Shown piece after piece: positions 41,763 through 59,288 of a stretch of DNA of 64,000 bases (the stretch's first letter is position 1; each line of letters opens with the position of its first letter). The position numbers and the translations under genes were made by a program. The DNA comes from Curtobacterium sp. ER1/6 (lineage in GTDB: Bacteria; Actinomycetota; Actinomycetes; Actinomycetales; Microbacteriaceae): the NCBI RefSeq assembly GCF_001742745.1, contig NZ_MJAK01000001.1, forward strand, positions 868,001 to 932,000. The letters run 5' to 3'. Under the pieces are notes generated by a model. It was given only the letters and a program-made list of their open reading frames with translations. It had not been told where the DNA came from and made no database searches.

Positions 41763-41781
41763 GTCAATTTGTGAAACTAAC
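41763..41781. promoter_or_regulatory. Probable ROK operator before the beta-galactosidase gene
   Basis: A 19-base element starting GTCA and ending AAACTAAC, the same layout as 34901-34919. On the minus strand a TTGACA -35-like box (41762-41767) overlaps it, with GATGCT 18 bases further as a weak -10. Confidence 0.5.
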
Positions 41782-41791
41782 GCGAGCTCCG

Positions 41792-42955
41792 TCAGGAGCG
41801 CAGGGACCGGCGGATGGCCAGCACGGCCGCTGCACGGGCCCACTCGGAGAACTCGAACGGCTGCACCACGACGGTGACGGCCGCCTCGTACGGGCGGAGC
41901 CCCTGCCGGAAGGCCTCCTCGACCTCGGCCCGCGCGATGTCGTGGACCGGCAGCCCGTCGCCCGTGAGCACGATCGACTCCGGGTCGACCAGCGTGACCA
42001 CCGTCGAGAGCAGCACGCCGAGTGCCGTACCGGCGTCGCGGAACGCCTGCAGGGCACGCGGCTCCCCGTCCCGGGCACGCTCGACCACGGCGGCGTACTC
42101 GTCGTCCCCGGCTCCGGCGTTCCTGGCGATGATCGAGCTCGGGAGGTAGCTCGAGACACACCCGTGGTGCCCCACCCCGCAGTCGGGCCCGCCGCCGTAG
42201 ACCGGCAGGTGCCCGACGCGGCCGAAGCGACCATGCGCCCCCTCGGACACCTCGCCGTTGGTGACGAGCCCGAAGCCCACGCCCGTGCCGACCGTGACGA
42301 GCGCCATGGACCGAACCCCTGCGCCCGCGCCGATCCAGTGCTCCTTCGCCGTCAGGGCGTCGACGTCGTTCGCCGTGTGGGTCACGAGTCCGGTCCGCTC
42401 CTCGAGCAGGGCCGCGAGCGGCACGTCCCGCCATCCGAGGAACTGCGAGACCTCGACCACGGCGACGTCGTCACGGGTCACGACGTCGCCCGGCACGGAC
42501 ACCCCGAGAGAGCACACCGCCGGCGACGCCCGGCGGAGCACCTGCACCATCGCCGCCAGCTGGTCGACGAGCGCCTGCGGCTCGGTGTCCGGCACCGCTT
42601 CTTCATGGAGTGCCAGCACCCGACCGTCCAGGTCGGTCACGGCGGCGTAGAGGCGGTCCGGCGTGAGCTTGACCCCGAGGAACTCCCACCGGCCCGTACT
42701 GGCGCGCAGGAGCTCCGAGGGACGGCCGGTGACACCGCGGACCCCCGTGCCGACCTCCGTCACGAACCCGTGCTCCTGCAGGGTGCGGACGGCGCGCGTC
42801 AGGCTCGCTCGCGACAACCCGAGCGACCGCGCGATCTCCGCCCGGGAGAGCACACCGTGCACGACGATCTCCCGCAGGGCCGCGCGGGTGGCATCGGTCA
42901 ACACCGGCCACGAGGCTCCCGGCTCCGGCGGCGTGACCTCGAGCAGATCGGTCAT
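41792..42955 (-). CDS. ROK-family transcriptional repressor
   Basis: 387 residues from ATG 42955, preceded by AAGGAG. Residues about 20-80 hold a winged helix-turn-helix (HGVLSRAEIARSLGLSRASL, then AVRTLQEHGFV). The ROK domain follows with the ATP-binding-like VGTGVGFGLV and the zinc site region GHLPVYGGGPDCGVGHHGCV, where the usual CxCGxxGC is partly changed (DCGVGHHGC). Such proteins release DNA on binding a sugar. It lies directly upstream of the beta-galactosidase gene, and the two putative operators in the locus make it the natural regulator of both the importer/mannosidase and galactosidase units (inference). Confidence 0.92.
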   Translation of the reverse strand: MTDLLEVTPPEPGASWPVLTDATRAALREIVVHGVLSRAEIARSLGLSRASLTRAVRTLQEHGFVTEVGTGVRGVTGRPSELLRASTGRWEFLGVKLTPDRLYAAVTDLDGRVLALHEEAVPDTEPQALVDQLAAMVQVLRRASPAVCSLGVSVPGDVVTRDDVAVVEVSQFLGWRDVPLAALLEERTGLVTHTANDVDALTAKEHWIGAGAGVRSMALVTVGTGVGFGLVTNGEVSEGAHGRFGRVGHLPVYGGGPDCGVGHHGCVSSYLPSSIIARNAGAGDDEYAAVVERARDGEPRALQAFRDAGTALGVLLSTVVTLVDPESIVLTGDGLPVHDIARAEVEEAFRQGLRPYEAAVTVVVQPFEFSEWARAAAVLAIRRSLRS

Positions 42956-43022
42956 CGCTCTCCTTCGTCGTCGGCCGATCATACTGCCGCGGATCCGTGC
43001 TGCCGACGCCAAGAACGCAGGA

Positions 43023-43050
43023 AACCCCTGACCATGAATGGTCAGGGGTT
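43023..43050 (-). terminator. rRNA operon terminator
   Basis: 13-bp stem, arms AACCCCTGACCAT (43023-43035 as read on the plus strand) and complement (43038-43050), 19 bases beyond the 5S 3' end; on the minus strand it is followed by a short T-run. Confidence 0.85.
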
Positions 43051-43069
43051 CCCTGGTGTTGCAAAGGTG

Positions 43070-43188
43070 AGTCCGGCGGCGTCCTACTCTCCCACAAGGT
43101 CCCCCTTGCAGTACCATCGGCGCTGAGAGGCTTAGCTTCCGGGTTCGGAATGTGACCGGGCGTTTCCCTCTCGCTATGACCACCGGAA
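43070..43188 (-). rRNA. rrf: 5S ribosomal RNA
   Basis: On the minus strand the sequence begins TTCCGGTGGTCATAGCGAG, contains the conserved CCGAACCCGGAAGCTAAGC and GATGGTACTGCAAGGGGGAC, and ends GTGGGAGAGTAGGACGCCG with the closing CCGGACTCACC. About 119 bases; ends may be off by two or three bases. Confidence 0.95.
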
Positions 43189-43329
43189 CATGTTCGACCC
43201 AAACCTGGATCCGAACCTGTCCTTCAAGCCGTTGCTGAAGTATTCAGTTCGATTCCCGATCGTCTGTCGGGAACCACAAAGTGGACGCGAGCCCGCCACC
43301 CACAAGAGGCGACGGTAAAAGTTGTGTTG

Positions 43330-48389
<5,060 letters not shown>

Positions 48390-48855
48390 AAATTACAGAT
48401 CCGACACCCCGAAGTGCGCCGAACCGAGTTGAAACTGACTGTAAAGACTGTCTACTGACAATCAATTCAATCCAAAAGGAATTGTCTCCGTACCTCCACA
48501 AGTGAAGGCAACGGGGTCAAAAAATTGGCATTGACAATGTGCACGCTGTTGAGTTCTCAAGGACCAGACGCACCCCCCACTCGACTCCATCAGGAGCTCC
48601 GCCAGAGGGGCATTCGTTCTTGGCTGCCACCGGCAACGCGTCGGACCGAGGTCCTGTGGCTCATCCCGAGGGGAGAGGGCCGGTGGAGTAGTCATCCTAA
48701 GCGTCGGAGCGATCGAGCACAAGGCCTGATCTGAACTCCGGTGGAGGATGGTCCCGCTTGAGGGCCGGCGTGCTCTGGGCTCTCGCTCCAGCCGCTCCGC
48801 CGCACCTTTGGGGTGACGAGTAAGAACTCTACGCAGCGATCCCGGGGAGCGCCAA
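48390..48855 (-). promoter_or_regulatory. rRNA leader and promoter region
   Basis: No gene. On the minus strand the leader contains TCCTTGAGAACTCAACAGCG (about 48549-48570), the conserved actinobacterial leader element. A good promoter lies far upstream: -35 TTGGCG at 48850-48855, 18-base spacer, -10 TAGAGT at 48826-48831, about 435 bases from the 16S 5' end. Further promoters nearer the 16S gene are possible (e.g. a TTGACC near 48510) but lack convincing -10 boxes. Confidence 0.65.
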
Positions 48856-48903
48856 CTGCCCCGCCTCCCGGGCGTGTCGCGTTGTGCAACACGGCGGAGA
48901 ACG

Positions 48904-48944
48904 ACTCGTGCCCGCTCCCCGGGGACGGGCGAGCGGGCACGAGT
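48904..48944 (-). terminator. Terminator of tyrS
   Basis: 13-bp stem with arms ACTCGTGCCCGCT (48904-48916) and its complement (48932-48944), 18 bases beyond the tyrS stop and upstream of the rRNA promoter, so it insulates the two units. Confidence 0.8.
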
Positions 48945-48962
48945 GTTGTGCGGGATCCGGTG

Positions 48963-50276
48963 TCAGACGAGGGTGACGCCGGCGAGGGTCTTCTTCCCCC
49001 GTCGGAGCACCACGATGCCACCGGAGAGCGCGAGGTCGGCGAGCAGCGCGGTGCCTTCCTCGACGCGGACGTTGTTCACGGAGACCCCGCCCTGGTCGAC
49101 TGAGCGCCGGGCCTCGCCCAGCGACTTCACGAGTCCGGTCTCGACGAGTGCGCGAGCGACGTCGGCATCCCCTGCGAGGGTCACCGATCCGGGCAGCTCG
49201 GCGATGGCGGACCGGAGGGTGTCGGCGTCGAGGGCACCGAGGTCGCCGTTGCCGAACAGCGCGGCCGCGGCGTCGATCGCCGCACGGGTGGCGGCCTCGC
49301 CGTGCACGGTCGCGGTCACGTCGTGGGCCAGGGTCCGCTGGGCCTCGCGTCGGAAGGGTTCCTCCGCCACGGCACGCTCGAGCCGCTCGATCTCCTCGCG
49401 GGACAGGAAGGTGAACTCCCGCAGCCGGGCGATCACGTCGGCGTCCGACGTGTTGAGCCAGAACTGGTAGAAGGCGTACGGGGACGTCATCTCCGGGTCG
49501 AGCCAGATGGCGTTGCCCTCGCTCTTGCCGAACTTCGTGCCGTCCGAGTTCGTGATGAGGGGCGTCCCGATCGCGTGCACCGATGCACCCTCGGAGCGTC
49601 GGATCAGCTCCGTGCCCGAGGTCAGGTTGCCCCACTGGTCGGATCCACCGGTCTGCAGCGTGCAGCCGTACTGCCGGAACAGCTCCCGGTAGTCGAGTCC
49701 CTGCAGGATCTGGTAGCTGAACTCGGTGTAGCTGATGCCCGCGTCCGAGTTCAGGCGCGCCGCGACCGCGTCCTTCTTCAGCATCGTGCCGACGCGGAAG
49801 TACTTGCCGATGTCGCGGAGGAAGTCGATCGCGGACAGCGGCGACGTCCAGTCGAGGTTGTTCACCAGCCGCACCCCGTTGTCGCCCTCCGGGCTGAGGA
49901 AGCGTGACACCTGGGCCTGCAGGCGGCTGACCCACTCGGCCACCGTCTCCGGGGTGTTCAGGGTGCGCTCGGCCGTCGGGCGCGGGTCACCGATGAGCCC
50001 GGTGGACCCGCCGACGAGCGCGAGCGGCTTGTGGCCGGCCAGCTGCAGTCGGCGCATCGTCAGCAACTGGAGCAGGTTGCCGCAGTGCAGGGACGGGGCC
50101 GTCGGGTCGAAGCCGCAGTAGTAGGTGACCGGCTCGCCGTCGAGGGCCTCCTTGAGCGCCGTCTCGTCGGTGGAGACGTGCACCAGACCGCGCCAGCGCA
50201 GTTCGTCCCACACCGAGGCGAAGGTGGGGTCGTTCCGCTGGCGTGTCAGGACGTCGTGATCGGTTGCGCTGGACAC
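48963..50276 (-). CDS. tyrS: Tyrosyl-tRNA synthetase
   Basis: 437 residues from GTG 50276, placed by the TACGAT box 6 bases upstream. It charges tRNA-Tyr with tyrosine. The class I catalytic domain has the HIGH-like motif SLHCGNLLQLL and the KMSKS-like KFGKSEG; substrate pocket motifs TYYCGFDPTAPS, YTEFSYQILQGLDY and GGSDQWGN are intact. The C-terminal ~65 residues form an S4 RNA-binding domain (SLGEARRSVDQGGVSVNN). Length is normal for the bacterial short form. It is a separate unit after the arg operon and mpg, matching the mpg-tyrS order known from mycobacteria. Confidence 0.97.
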   Translation of the reverse strand: MSSATDHDVLTRQRNDPTFASVWDELRWRGLVHVSTDETALKEALDGEPVTYYCGFDPTAPSLHCGNLLQLLTMRRLQLAGHKPLALVGGSTGLIGDPRPTAERTLNTPETVAEWVSRLQAQVSRFLSPEGDNGVRLVNNLDWTSPLSAIDFLRDIGKYFRVGTMLKKDAVAARLNSDAGISYTEFSYQILQGLDYRELFRQYGCTLQTGGSDQWGNLTSGTELIRRSEGASVHAIGTPLITNSDGTKFGKSEGNAIWLDPEMTSPYAFYQFWLNTSDADVIARLREFTFLSREEIERLERAVAEEPFRREAQRTLAHDVTATVHGEAATRAAIDAAAALFGNGDLGALDADTLRSAIAELPGSVTLAGDADVARALVETGLVKSLGEARRSVDQGGVSVNNVRVEEGTALLADLALSGGIVVLRRGKKTLAGVTLV

Positions 50277-50282
50277 ACGACG

Positions 50283-50288
50283 ATCGTA
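50283..50288 (-). promoter_or_regulatory. -10 box (TACGAT) of tyrS, leaderless
   Basis: TACGAT on the minus strand, 6 bases before GTG 50276. A leaderless transcript leaves no room for a T-box leader, the usual tyrS control in Firmicutes. Confidence 0.55.
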
Positions 50289-50308
50289 GCGGCGCGCGGC
50301 GGCGTACC

Positions 50309-50337
50309 GGGATCCGGCCGGGAGGCGCGGTGCCGGT
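50309..50337. repeat. Half copy of the dispersed palindrome after mpg
   Basis: GGCCGGGAGGCGCGGTGCCGG matches one arm of the palindrome over GGGAGGCGCGGTGCC; the second arm is absent. It directly follows the mpg stop and lies upstream of the tyrS -10 box. Confidence 0.5.
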
Positions 50338-53676
<3,339 letters not shown>

Positions 53677-53695
53677 GGTCTGGTCCCCGGTCCGC

Positions 53696-54658
53696 TCAGA
53701 CGGCGAGCGGGGCGGGCGCCGCTGGCGCACCCGTGGCGTTCGCCGCGAGGAGCCAGGCGAGCAGGGCCTTCTGCGCGTGCAGTCGGTTCTCCGCCTCGTC
53801 CCAGATGATGCTGCGCGGTCCGTCGATCACCTCGGCCGTGACCTCGTAGCCGCGGTCGGCGGGCAGGCAGTGCATGAAGACCGCGTCGTCCGCCGCGTGG
53901 CCCATCAGCTCGTCGTCCACGCGGTAGCCGGCGAAGGTGTCGAGCCGCGACTGCTTCTCGTCCTCCTTGCCCATCGACACCCACGTGTCGGTGACGACGA
54001 CGTCCGCTCCGGCGACCGCCGCGACCGGGTCGGTCACGACGAGGACCGAGCCGCCCGTCTCGGCGGCACGACGCTCGGCGTCGACGACGACCCGGCTGTC
54101 CGGGCTGAACGCCGCCGGAGCGGCCACGCGCACGTGCATGCCCGCCGTCGCGCCGGCGAGCAGGTAGGAGTGCGCCATGTTGCTGGCACCGTCGCCGACG
54201 AAGGCGACGGTCTGCCCGGCCAGGGTCCCGCGGTGCTCGCGGATGGTGAGCAGGTCGGCGAGGAGCTGGCAGGGATGGAAGTCGTCGGACAGCGCGTTGA
54301 CGACGGGGACCCGTGTGCCGGCGGCCATCTCCTCGAGCCCGGACTGCGCGTAGGTGCGCCAGACGATCGCCGACACCATGCGCTCGAGCACGCGGGCGGT
54401 GTCGGACGGGGTCTCCTTGCCGCCGAGCTGGCTGTTCGCCGTCGTGATGACGAGCGGGCTGCCGCCGAGGTCGGAGATGCCGACGTGGAAGGACACCCGG
54501 GTACGGGTCGACGACTTGTCGAAGATCACCGCGACGGTCTGCGGTCCGGCGAGGGGCTGCTCGCCCCAGCGGTCGGCCTTCACCTGCGCGGCGAGGTCGA
54601 GGATCGCGGACTGCTCGGCCTGGGTGAGGTCGTCGTCGCGGAGGAAGTGGCGGGTCAT
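53696..54658 (-). CDS. argF: Ornithine carbamoyltransferase
   Basis: 320 residues from ATG 54658, overlapping the argD stop (ATGA). It makes citrulline from ornithine and carbamoyl phosphate. Carbamoyl-phosphate site FDKSSTRTRVSFHVG, HPCQLLADLLTI, and ornithine-binding VTDTWVSMG and HCLPADRG are intact. The N-terminal [20 protein letters not shown] is typical of actinobacterial ArgF. It ends in an Ala/Pro-rich tail of about 15 residues (ATGAPAAPAPLAV). The usual next gene in actinobacteria, argR, is absent; the argG-like gene follows after 19 bases. Confidence 0.97.
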   Translation of the reverse strand: MTRHFLRDDDLTQAEQSAILDLAAQVKADRWGEQPLAGPQTVAVIFDKSSTRTRVSFHVGISDLGGSPLVITTANSQLGGKETPSDTARVLERMVSAIVWRTYAQSGLEEMAAGTRVPVVNALSDDFHPCQLLADLLTIREHRGTLAGQTVAFVGDGASNMAHSYLLAGATAGMHVRVAAPAAFSPDSRVVVDAERRAAETGGSVLVVTDPVAAVAGADVVVTDTWVSMGKEDEKQSRLDTFAGYRVDDELMGHAADDAVFMHCLPADRGYEVTAEVIDGPRSIIWDEAENRLHAQKALLAWLLAANATGAPAAPAPLAV

Positions 54659-55893
54659 GCGGAGGTCTCCTGGGTGGGGGTGCCCTGCTCAGCGGCCACG
54701 GCGGCCAGGCTCTCGCCGAGGATCGACACGAACTCGTCGATCTCGTCGTCGGACACGATGAGCGGCGGCGCGATGCGCAGGCTCGACTCGTTCGGGGCGT
54801 TGATGATGAGACCGCGCCCGAGGGCGGCGGCGTTGACGGCGGGGCCGACGGGCGCGGTGAGCCCGACGCCGACGAGCAGGCCCGTGCCGCGGACCTCCTG
54901 CACCAGCGGCGACCCCAGACCAGCGATGCCGGCACGGATGCGCTCGCCCTTCGTCACCGCTCCGGCGACGAGGTCGGCGCGCTCGATCTCCTCGAGGACC
55001 GCGTTCGCGACGCGGGTGCCGAGCGGGTTGCCACCGAACGTCGAACCGTGCTGCCCGGCAGAGAACAGCTCCGACGCCCAGCCGAACGTGACGAGCGCCC
55101 CGATCGGGAAGCCGCCGGCGATGCCCTTCGCGATCGTGACGGCGTCGGGCGTGAAGCCGTGCCCCTGGAACGTGAACCAGTTGCCGGTCCGACCGACCCC
55201 GGTCTGGATCTCGTCGAGGACGAACAGCGCGCCGTGTTCCTCGGTGAGCCGTCGGGCGGTCTGCAGGAAGCCCTCGGGCAGGTCGACGACGCCGGCCTCG
55301 CCCTTGATCGGTTCGACGATGAGCGCGGCGACGGTGTCGTCGATCGCGGCCTCGAGCGCGTCGACCGTCGAGTCGATGTGCTCGACGCCGGGGACCATCG
55401 GCAGGAAGTCCTCCTGCAGCGCGGGCTTGCCGGTGAGCGCGAGCGCGCCCATCGTCCGGCCGTGGAAGCCCTGCTTGAGCGCGAGGATGCGGGTCTTGCG
55501 GCCGTCGGCGCCCTTGTTCAGACGGGCGAGCTTGAAGGCCGCCTCGTTCGCCTCGGCGCCGGAGTTGCCGAAGTACACGCGGCCGGCCGCGCCGGCCCCG
55601 GTGATGCGCTTGAGCCGTTCGGCGAGCTCGAGCTGCGGCGGTGTCGCGAAGTAGTTCGACACGTGGACGAGCTTCGCGGCCTGGTCGGCGACGGCATCGA
55701 CGAGCGCCGGGTGCGCGTGGCCGAGCGAGTTCACGGCGATGCCGGCGAGGAAGTCGAGGTACTCGTTGCCCTCGACGTCCCACACGCGGCACCCCTTCCC
55801 GTGGTCGAGCATGATCTTCGGCGGCGTCAGGGATCGCATGAGCGACGCCCCGAACCGGTCGTTCCAGGTCTGGGTCTGCGTCTCGGTGCTCAC
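54655..55893 (-). CDS. argD: Acetylornithine aminotransferase
   Basis: 412 residues from GTG 55893, sharing GTGA with the argB stop. A class III PLP aminotransferase: it makes N-acetylornithine from N-acetylglutamate semialdehyde. Recognisable sites are [16 protein letters not shown] (cofactor phosphate), [14 protein letters not shown] and the PLP lysine in [17 protein letters not shown], with [10 protein letters not shown] further on. Length is normal. Confidence 0.97.
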   Translation of the reverse strand: MSTETQTQTWNDRFGASLMRSLTPPKIMLDHGKGCRVWDVEGNEYLDFLAGIAVNSLGHAHPALVDAVADQAAKLVHVSNYFATPPQLELAERLKRITGAGAAGRVYFGNSGAEANEAAFKLARLNKGADGRKTRILALKQGFHGRTMGALALTGKPALQEDFLPMVPGVEHIDSTVDALEAAIDDTVAALIVEPIKGEAGVVDLPEGFLQTARRLTEEHGALFVLDEIQTGVGRTGNWFTFQGHGFTPDAVTIAKGIAGGFPIGALVTFGWASELFSAGQHGSTFGGNPLGTRVANAVLEEIERADLVAGAVTKGERIRAGIAGLGSPLVQEVRGTGLLVGVGLTAPVGPAVNAAALGRGLIINAPNESSLRIAPPLIVSDDEIDEFVSILGESLAAVAAEQGTPTQETSA

Positions 55894-56921
55894 TGCTCGT
55901 TCCCCTTCTGCGTGGTGCTCGTGGTGTCGGCCATGTGCCGGCCCGGGTCTGCCGCGGACTCCGGGACACGGCGTCCGACCTCGGCGTGGGTGTTCTGGTT
56001 CTCCGTGCGACGGCTCGGGTCCGGGATCACCTCGGTGCCCGCACCCCGGAGGGTGAAGACCTCGAGCAGGATCGAGTGCGGGATCCGGCCGTCGATGATG
56101 GTCGCGCCGCCGACGCCGCCGACCACGGCGTCGAGGCACGCGGTCATCTTCGGGATCATCCCGGACTCGAGGGTCGGGAGCAGCTCGCGCAGCTCCTCGA
56201 CCGCGATGAGGTCGATGATCGAGTCGCGGTCCGGCCAGTTGCGGTAGAGCCCGGGGACGTCGGTCAGCATGAGGAGCTTGGCGGCGCCCAGCGCGATCGC
56301 CAGGGCACCCGCGGCCGCGTCGGCGTTGACGTTGAGCGCCTGGTCCGGGTGGGCGTCGTCGATCGCGATGCTCGAGACGATCGGGATCCGACCGGCGGCG
56401 ATCGCGGCGAGGACGCCCGAGGGGTCGACGTGCGTGATGTCGCCGACGTGCCCGAGGTCGAAGTGCTCGCCGTCGACGACGACGCCCTTCTTCTCGCCGG
56501 TGAACAGCGAGCCGCCGTCACCGGAGACCCCGACGGCCAGGCCGTCGCCGTGCTCGTTGACCAGGTCGACGATCTCGCGGTTGACCTCGCCGGCCAGGAC
56601 GTCACGGACCACCGTGATCGCCTCGGTCGTCGTGACCCGGTAGCCGCCGCGGAACTCGGACTCGATGCCCTGCTCCTTGAGCGCGGCCGAGATCTGCGGA
56701 CCGCCGCCGTGCACGACGACCGGGTGCAGACCGGCGTAGCGCAGGTAGACCATGTCCTCGGCGAACGCCCGCTTGAGGTCGTCGTTCACCATCGCGTTGC
56801 CGCCGAACTTGACGACCACGGTCTTGCCCGTGAACCGCTTCAACCACGGCAGGGACTCGATGAGCGTCGCGGCCTTGACGGCGGCGAGCTCGTGCTCTTC
56901 TTCCTTGGTGAGGTCGCTCAT
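55890..56921 (-). CDS. argB: Acetylglutamate kinase
   Basis: 343 residues from ATG 56921; the A of its ATG is the last base of the argJ stop (TGATG). It phosphorylates N-acetylglutamate. Conserved parts: [34 protein letters not shown], the substrate loop [26 protein letters not shown] and [10 protein letters not shown]. The N-terminal helix that lets arginine-sensitive kinases form hexamers seems present ([20 protein letters not shown]), so feedback inhibition by arginine is likely. It carries a C-terminal tail of about 40 polar residues ([20 protein letters not shown] and on) beyond the usual end. Confidence 0.96.
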   Translation of the reverse strand: MSDLTKEEEHELAAVKAATLIESLPWLKRFTGKTVVVKFGGNAMVNDDLKRAFAEDMVYLRYAGLHPVVVHGGGPQISAALKEQGIESEFRGGYRVTTTEAITVVRDVLAGEVNREIVDLVNEHGDGLAVGVSGDGGSLFTGEKKGVVVDGEHFDLGHVGDITHVDPSGVLAAIAAGRIPIVSSIAIDDAHPDQALNVNADAAAGALAIALGAAKLLMLTDVPGLYRNWPDRDSIIDLIAVEELRELLPTLESGMIPKMTACLDAVVGGVGGATIIDGRIPHSILLEVFTLRGAGTEVIPDPSRRTENQNTHAEVGRRVPESAADPGRHMADTTSTTQKGNEQ

Positions 56922-58120
56922 CAGCTGGAGTACGCGCTGTTCTCGTGGACGTAGTCGTGCGTCAGGTCGTTCGTGAGGATGGTCGCCGCGTGCGTGCCCA
57001 CCCCCAGCTCGATGAGCACGTGGGTGTCGCGCGGGGTCAGGTCGACCTCGTCGCTCGGCCGGTCGGGGGCGCCGGCGTGGCACACGCGCACCCCGTTCAT
57101 GCTGACGTCGACCGCGTACGGGTCGAACTCGGCGTCCGTCGTGCCGATCGCGGCGAGCACCCGGCCCCAGTTCGGGTCGTTGCCGAACACCGCGGCCTTG
57201 AACAGGTTGTTGCGGGCCACGCTGCGACCGACGGTGACGGCCTCGTCCTCGCTGACCGCGCCGGTGACCGTGATGGTGATGTCGTGGCTCGCGCCCTCGG
57301 CGTCCTGCTGGAGCTGCCGGGCGAGGTCCGCACAGACGGCGGTCAGGGCCTCCTGGAAGTCGCCGACCTCCGGGGTCACACCGCTCGCGCCCGAGGACAG
57401 CAGCACGACCGTGTCGTTCGTCGACATGCAGCCGTCCGAGTCGACCCGGTCGAACGTGACGCGGGTGGCCGCACGGAGCGCCTGGTCGAGCTGCTCGGGG
57501 GTCTGCACGGCGTCGGTCGTGATCACGACGAGCATCGTGGCGAGCCCGGGTGCGAGCATGCCCGCACCCTTCGCCATCCCGCCGACGGTCCAGCCGTCCT
57601 CGGTGACGACCGACTGCTTCGGCGTCGTGTCCGTCGTCATGATCGCGGTCGCGGCGTCGGGGCCGCCGTCCGCCGACAGCGCCGTGCTCGCGAGGTCGAC
57701 CCCACGGAGGACGCCGTCGCGGAACGTCTGGTCGCCGACGCCGATCAGGCCGGTCGAGCACACGACGACGTCGCCCGCGCCGATGCCGAGGGCGACGCCG
57801 ACGGCCTCGGCCGTCATGTGCGTCGTCTGGAACCCGAACGGGCCGGTGAAGCAGTTCGCGCCACCGGAGTTGAGGACGACGGCGCGGGCCGTGCCGTCAC
57901 CGACGACCTGGCGCGACCAGATCACCGGGTGCGCCTGCGCGCGGTTGCTCGTGAAGACCGCGGCTGCGGCGGCGTCCGGCCCGTCGTTCACGACGAGGGC
58001 GACGTCGGGCTTCCCGCTCGCCTTGAGTCCGGCGGTCACGCCGGCCGCGCGGAACCCCGCGGCGGCGGTCACGCCCTGGAGGCCCGTCCCGGCCTGGTCC
58101 GTCGAGGTCACGTCGGTCAC
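56921..58120 (-). CDS. argJ: Glutamate N-acetyltransferase / amino-acid acetyltransferase (bifunctional ArgJ)
   Basis: 399 residues from GTG 58120, sharing GTGA with the argC stop. ArgJ moves the acetyl group from N-acetylornithine to glutamate, the recycling step. It is an Ntn-type protein that cleaves itself before a Thr: the motif [12 protein letters not shown] puts that Thr at about residue 162. Other conserved parts are [24 protein letters not shown] and [18 protein letters not shown], and the C-terminal [16 protein letters not shown]. Length and ends are normal. Confidence 0.97.
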   Translation of the reverse strand: MTDVTSTDQAGTGLQGVTAAAGFRAAGVTAGLKASGKPDVALVVNDGPDAAAAAVFTSNRAQAHPVIWSRQVVGDGTARAVVLNSGGANCFTGPFGFQTTHMTAEAVGVALGIGAGDVVVCSTGLIGVGDQTFRDGVLRGVDLASTALSADGGPDAATAIMTTDTTPKQSVVTEDGWTVGGMAKGAGMLAPGLATMLVVITTDAVQTPEQLDQALRAATRVTFDRVDSDGCMSTNDTVVLLSSGASGVTPEVGDFQEALTAVCADLARQLQQDAEGASHDITITVTGAVSEDEAVTVGRSVARNNLFKAAVFGNDPNWGRVLAAIGTTDAEFDPYAVDVSMNGVRVCHAGAPDRPSDEVDLTPRDTHVLIELGVGTHAATILTNDLTHDYVHENSAYSS

Positions 58121-59214
58121 GGGGCGACTCCGTCCACGCTGAGGCCGAGGGTCTCGGGGAAGCCCAGGGCGATGTTGGCCGACTGCACGGCCGCGCCGGC
58201 GGTGCCCTTGGCCAGGTTGTCGAGGGCGCTCACGGCGACGACGCGACCGGCGGCCTCGTCGACGGCGATGCCGACCAGCGCCGTGTTCGCGCCGACGGTG
58301 TCCGCGGTCCGCGGGAACTCGCCCTCCGGCAGCAGGTGCACGAACGGCTCGTCGGCGTACGCCTGCTCCCAGGCGAGCCGGACGTCGCGGGCGCTCACCC
58401 CGGGCGACAGCCTCGCCGTCGTTGTCGCCAGGATGCCGCGCGCCATCGGGACCAGCACGGGTGTGAACGAGATCCGGACGTCGCCGGCTCCGGCGGCCAC
58501 CAGGTTCTGCTGGATCTCCGGGATGTGCCGGTGGGTGCCGCCGACCGCGTAGGCACTCGCGGAACCCATGATCTCCGAGGCGAGGTACGTGGTCGCGAGC
58601 TTCTTGCCGGCACCGCTCGGGCCGACGCTCAGCACCGCGACGAGGTCGTCCGTCTCGACGAGTCCGGCCTGGACGCCGGGCTGGATGCCGAGCGTCACCG
58701 CGGTGACGTTGCACCCGGGGACGGCGATCCGCTTCGTCGCCGCGAGCTCGGTGCGCTGCCGCCCGAGGCCCTCGATGTCGTCAACGTCCCGCCACTCCTC
58801 CGCGGTCCCGGGCGCCGGCGCGGCGTGCAGCAGCTCCGGCAGGCCGTAGGTCCACGCGCCGTGGTACTCGCCGCCGTAGAACGCTTCCCACGCCGCCGGG
58901 TCCGTCAGCCGGTGGTCCGCGCCGCAGTCGACGACGAGGGTGTCCTCGTCGAGCTCCGCCGTGATCGCTCCGGACTGCCCGTGCGGCAGCGCGAGGAAGA
59001 CCACGTCGTGTCCGCGCAGGTGCTCCGCCGTCGTCTCGACCAGGGTCAGGTGGGCCAGCGATCGCAGGTGCGGCTGGGTCGCGACGAGCGGCTGACCGGC
59101 GTTGCTGTGCGCGGTCACCGTCCTGACGTCGAACTCCGGGTGGGCGGCGAGCACGCGCAGGAGCTCTCCGCCCGCGTAGCCGGAGGCTCCCGCCACGGCG
59201 ACGGATACGGACAT
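58117..59214 (-). CDS. argC: N-acetyl-gamma-glutamyl-phosphate reductase
   Basis: 365 residues from ATG 59214; AAGGTGG upstream supports this over an in-frame GTG three codons earlier. NADPH-dependent reduction of acetylglutamyl phosphate. The Rossmann start [18 protein letters not shown] and the catalytic Cys in [13 protein letters not shown] are intact, with GTHRHIPEI and [16 protein letters not shown] near the C-terminus. First gene of the arg operon, 74 bases behind pheT. That gap must hold the arg promoter; I see no clear ARG box in it. Confidence 0.97.
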   Translation of the reverse strand: MSVSVAVAGASGYAGGELLRVLAAHPEFDVRTVTAHSNAGQPLVATQPHLRSLAHLTLVETTAEHLRGHDVVFLALPHGQSGAITAELDEDTLVVDCGADHRLTDPAAWEAFYGGEYHGAWTYGLPELLHAAPAPGTAEEWRDVDDIEGLGRQRTELAATKRIAVPGCNVTAVTLGIQPGVQAGLVETDDLVAVLSVGPSGAGKKLATTYLASEIMGSASAYAVGGTHRHIPEIQQNLVAAGAGDVRISFTPVLVPMARGILATTTARLSPGVSARDVRLAWEQAYADEPFVHLLPEGEFPRTADTVGANTALVGIAVDEAAGRVVAVSALDNLAKGTAGAAVQSANIALGFPETLGLSVDGVAP

Positions 59215-59288
59215 GGGTTCCACCTTTGGTCGGACTGGTCGTCGAGAGAGTCGGAGGCGGCGGCCCCGGGCGGTGCTGATCCGGTGGA

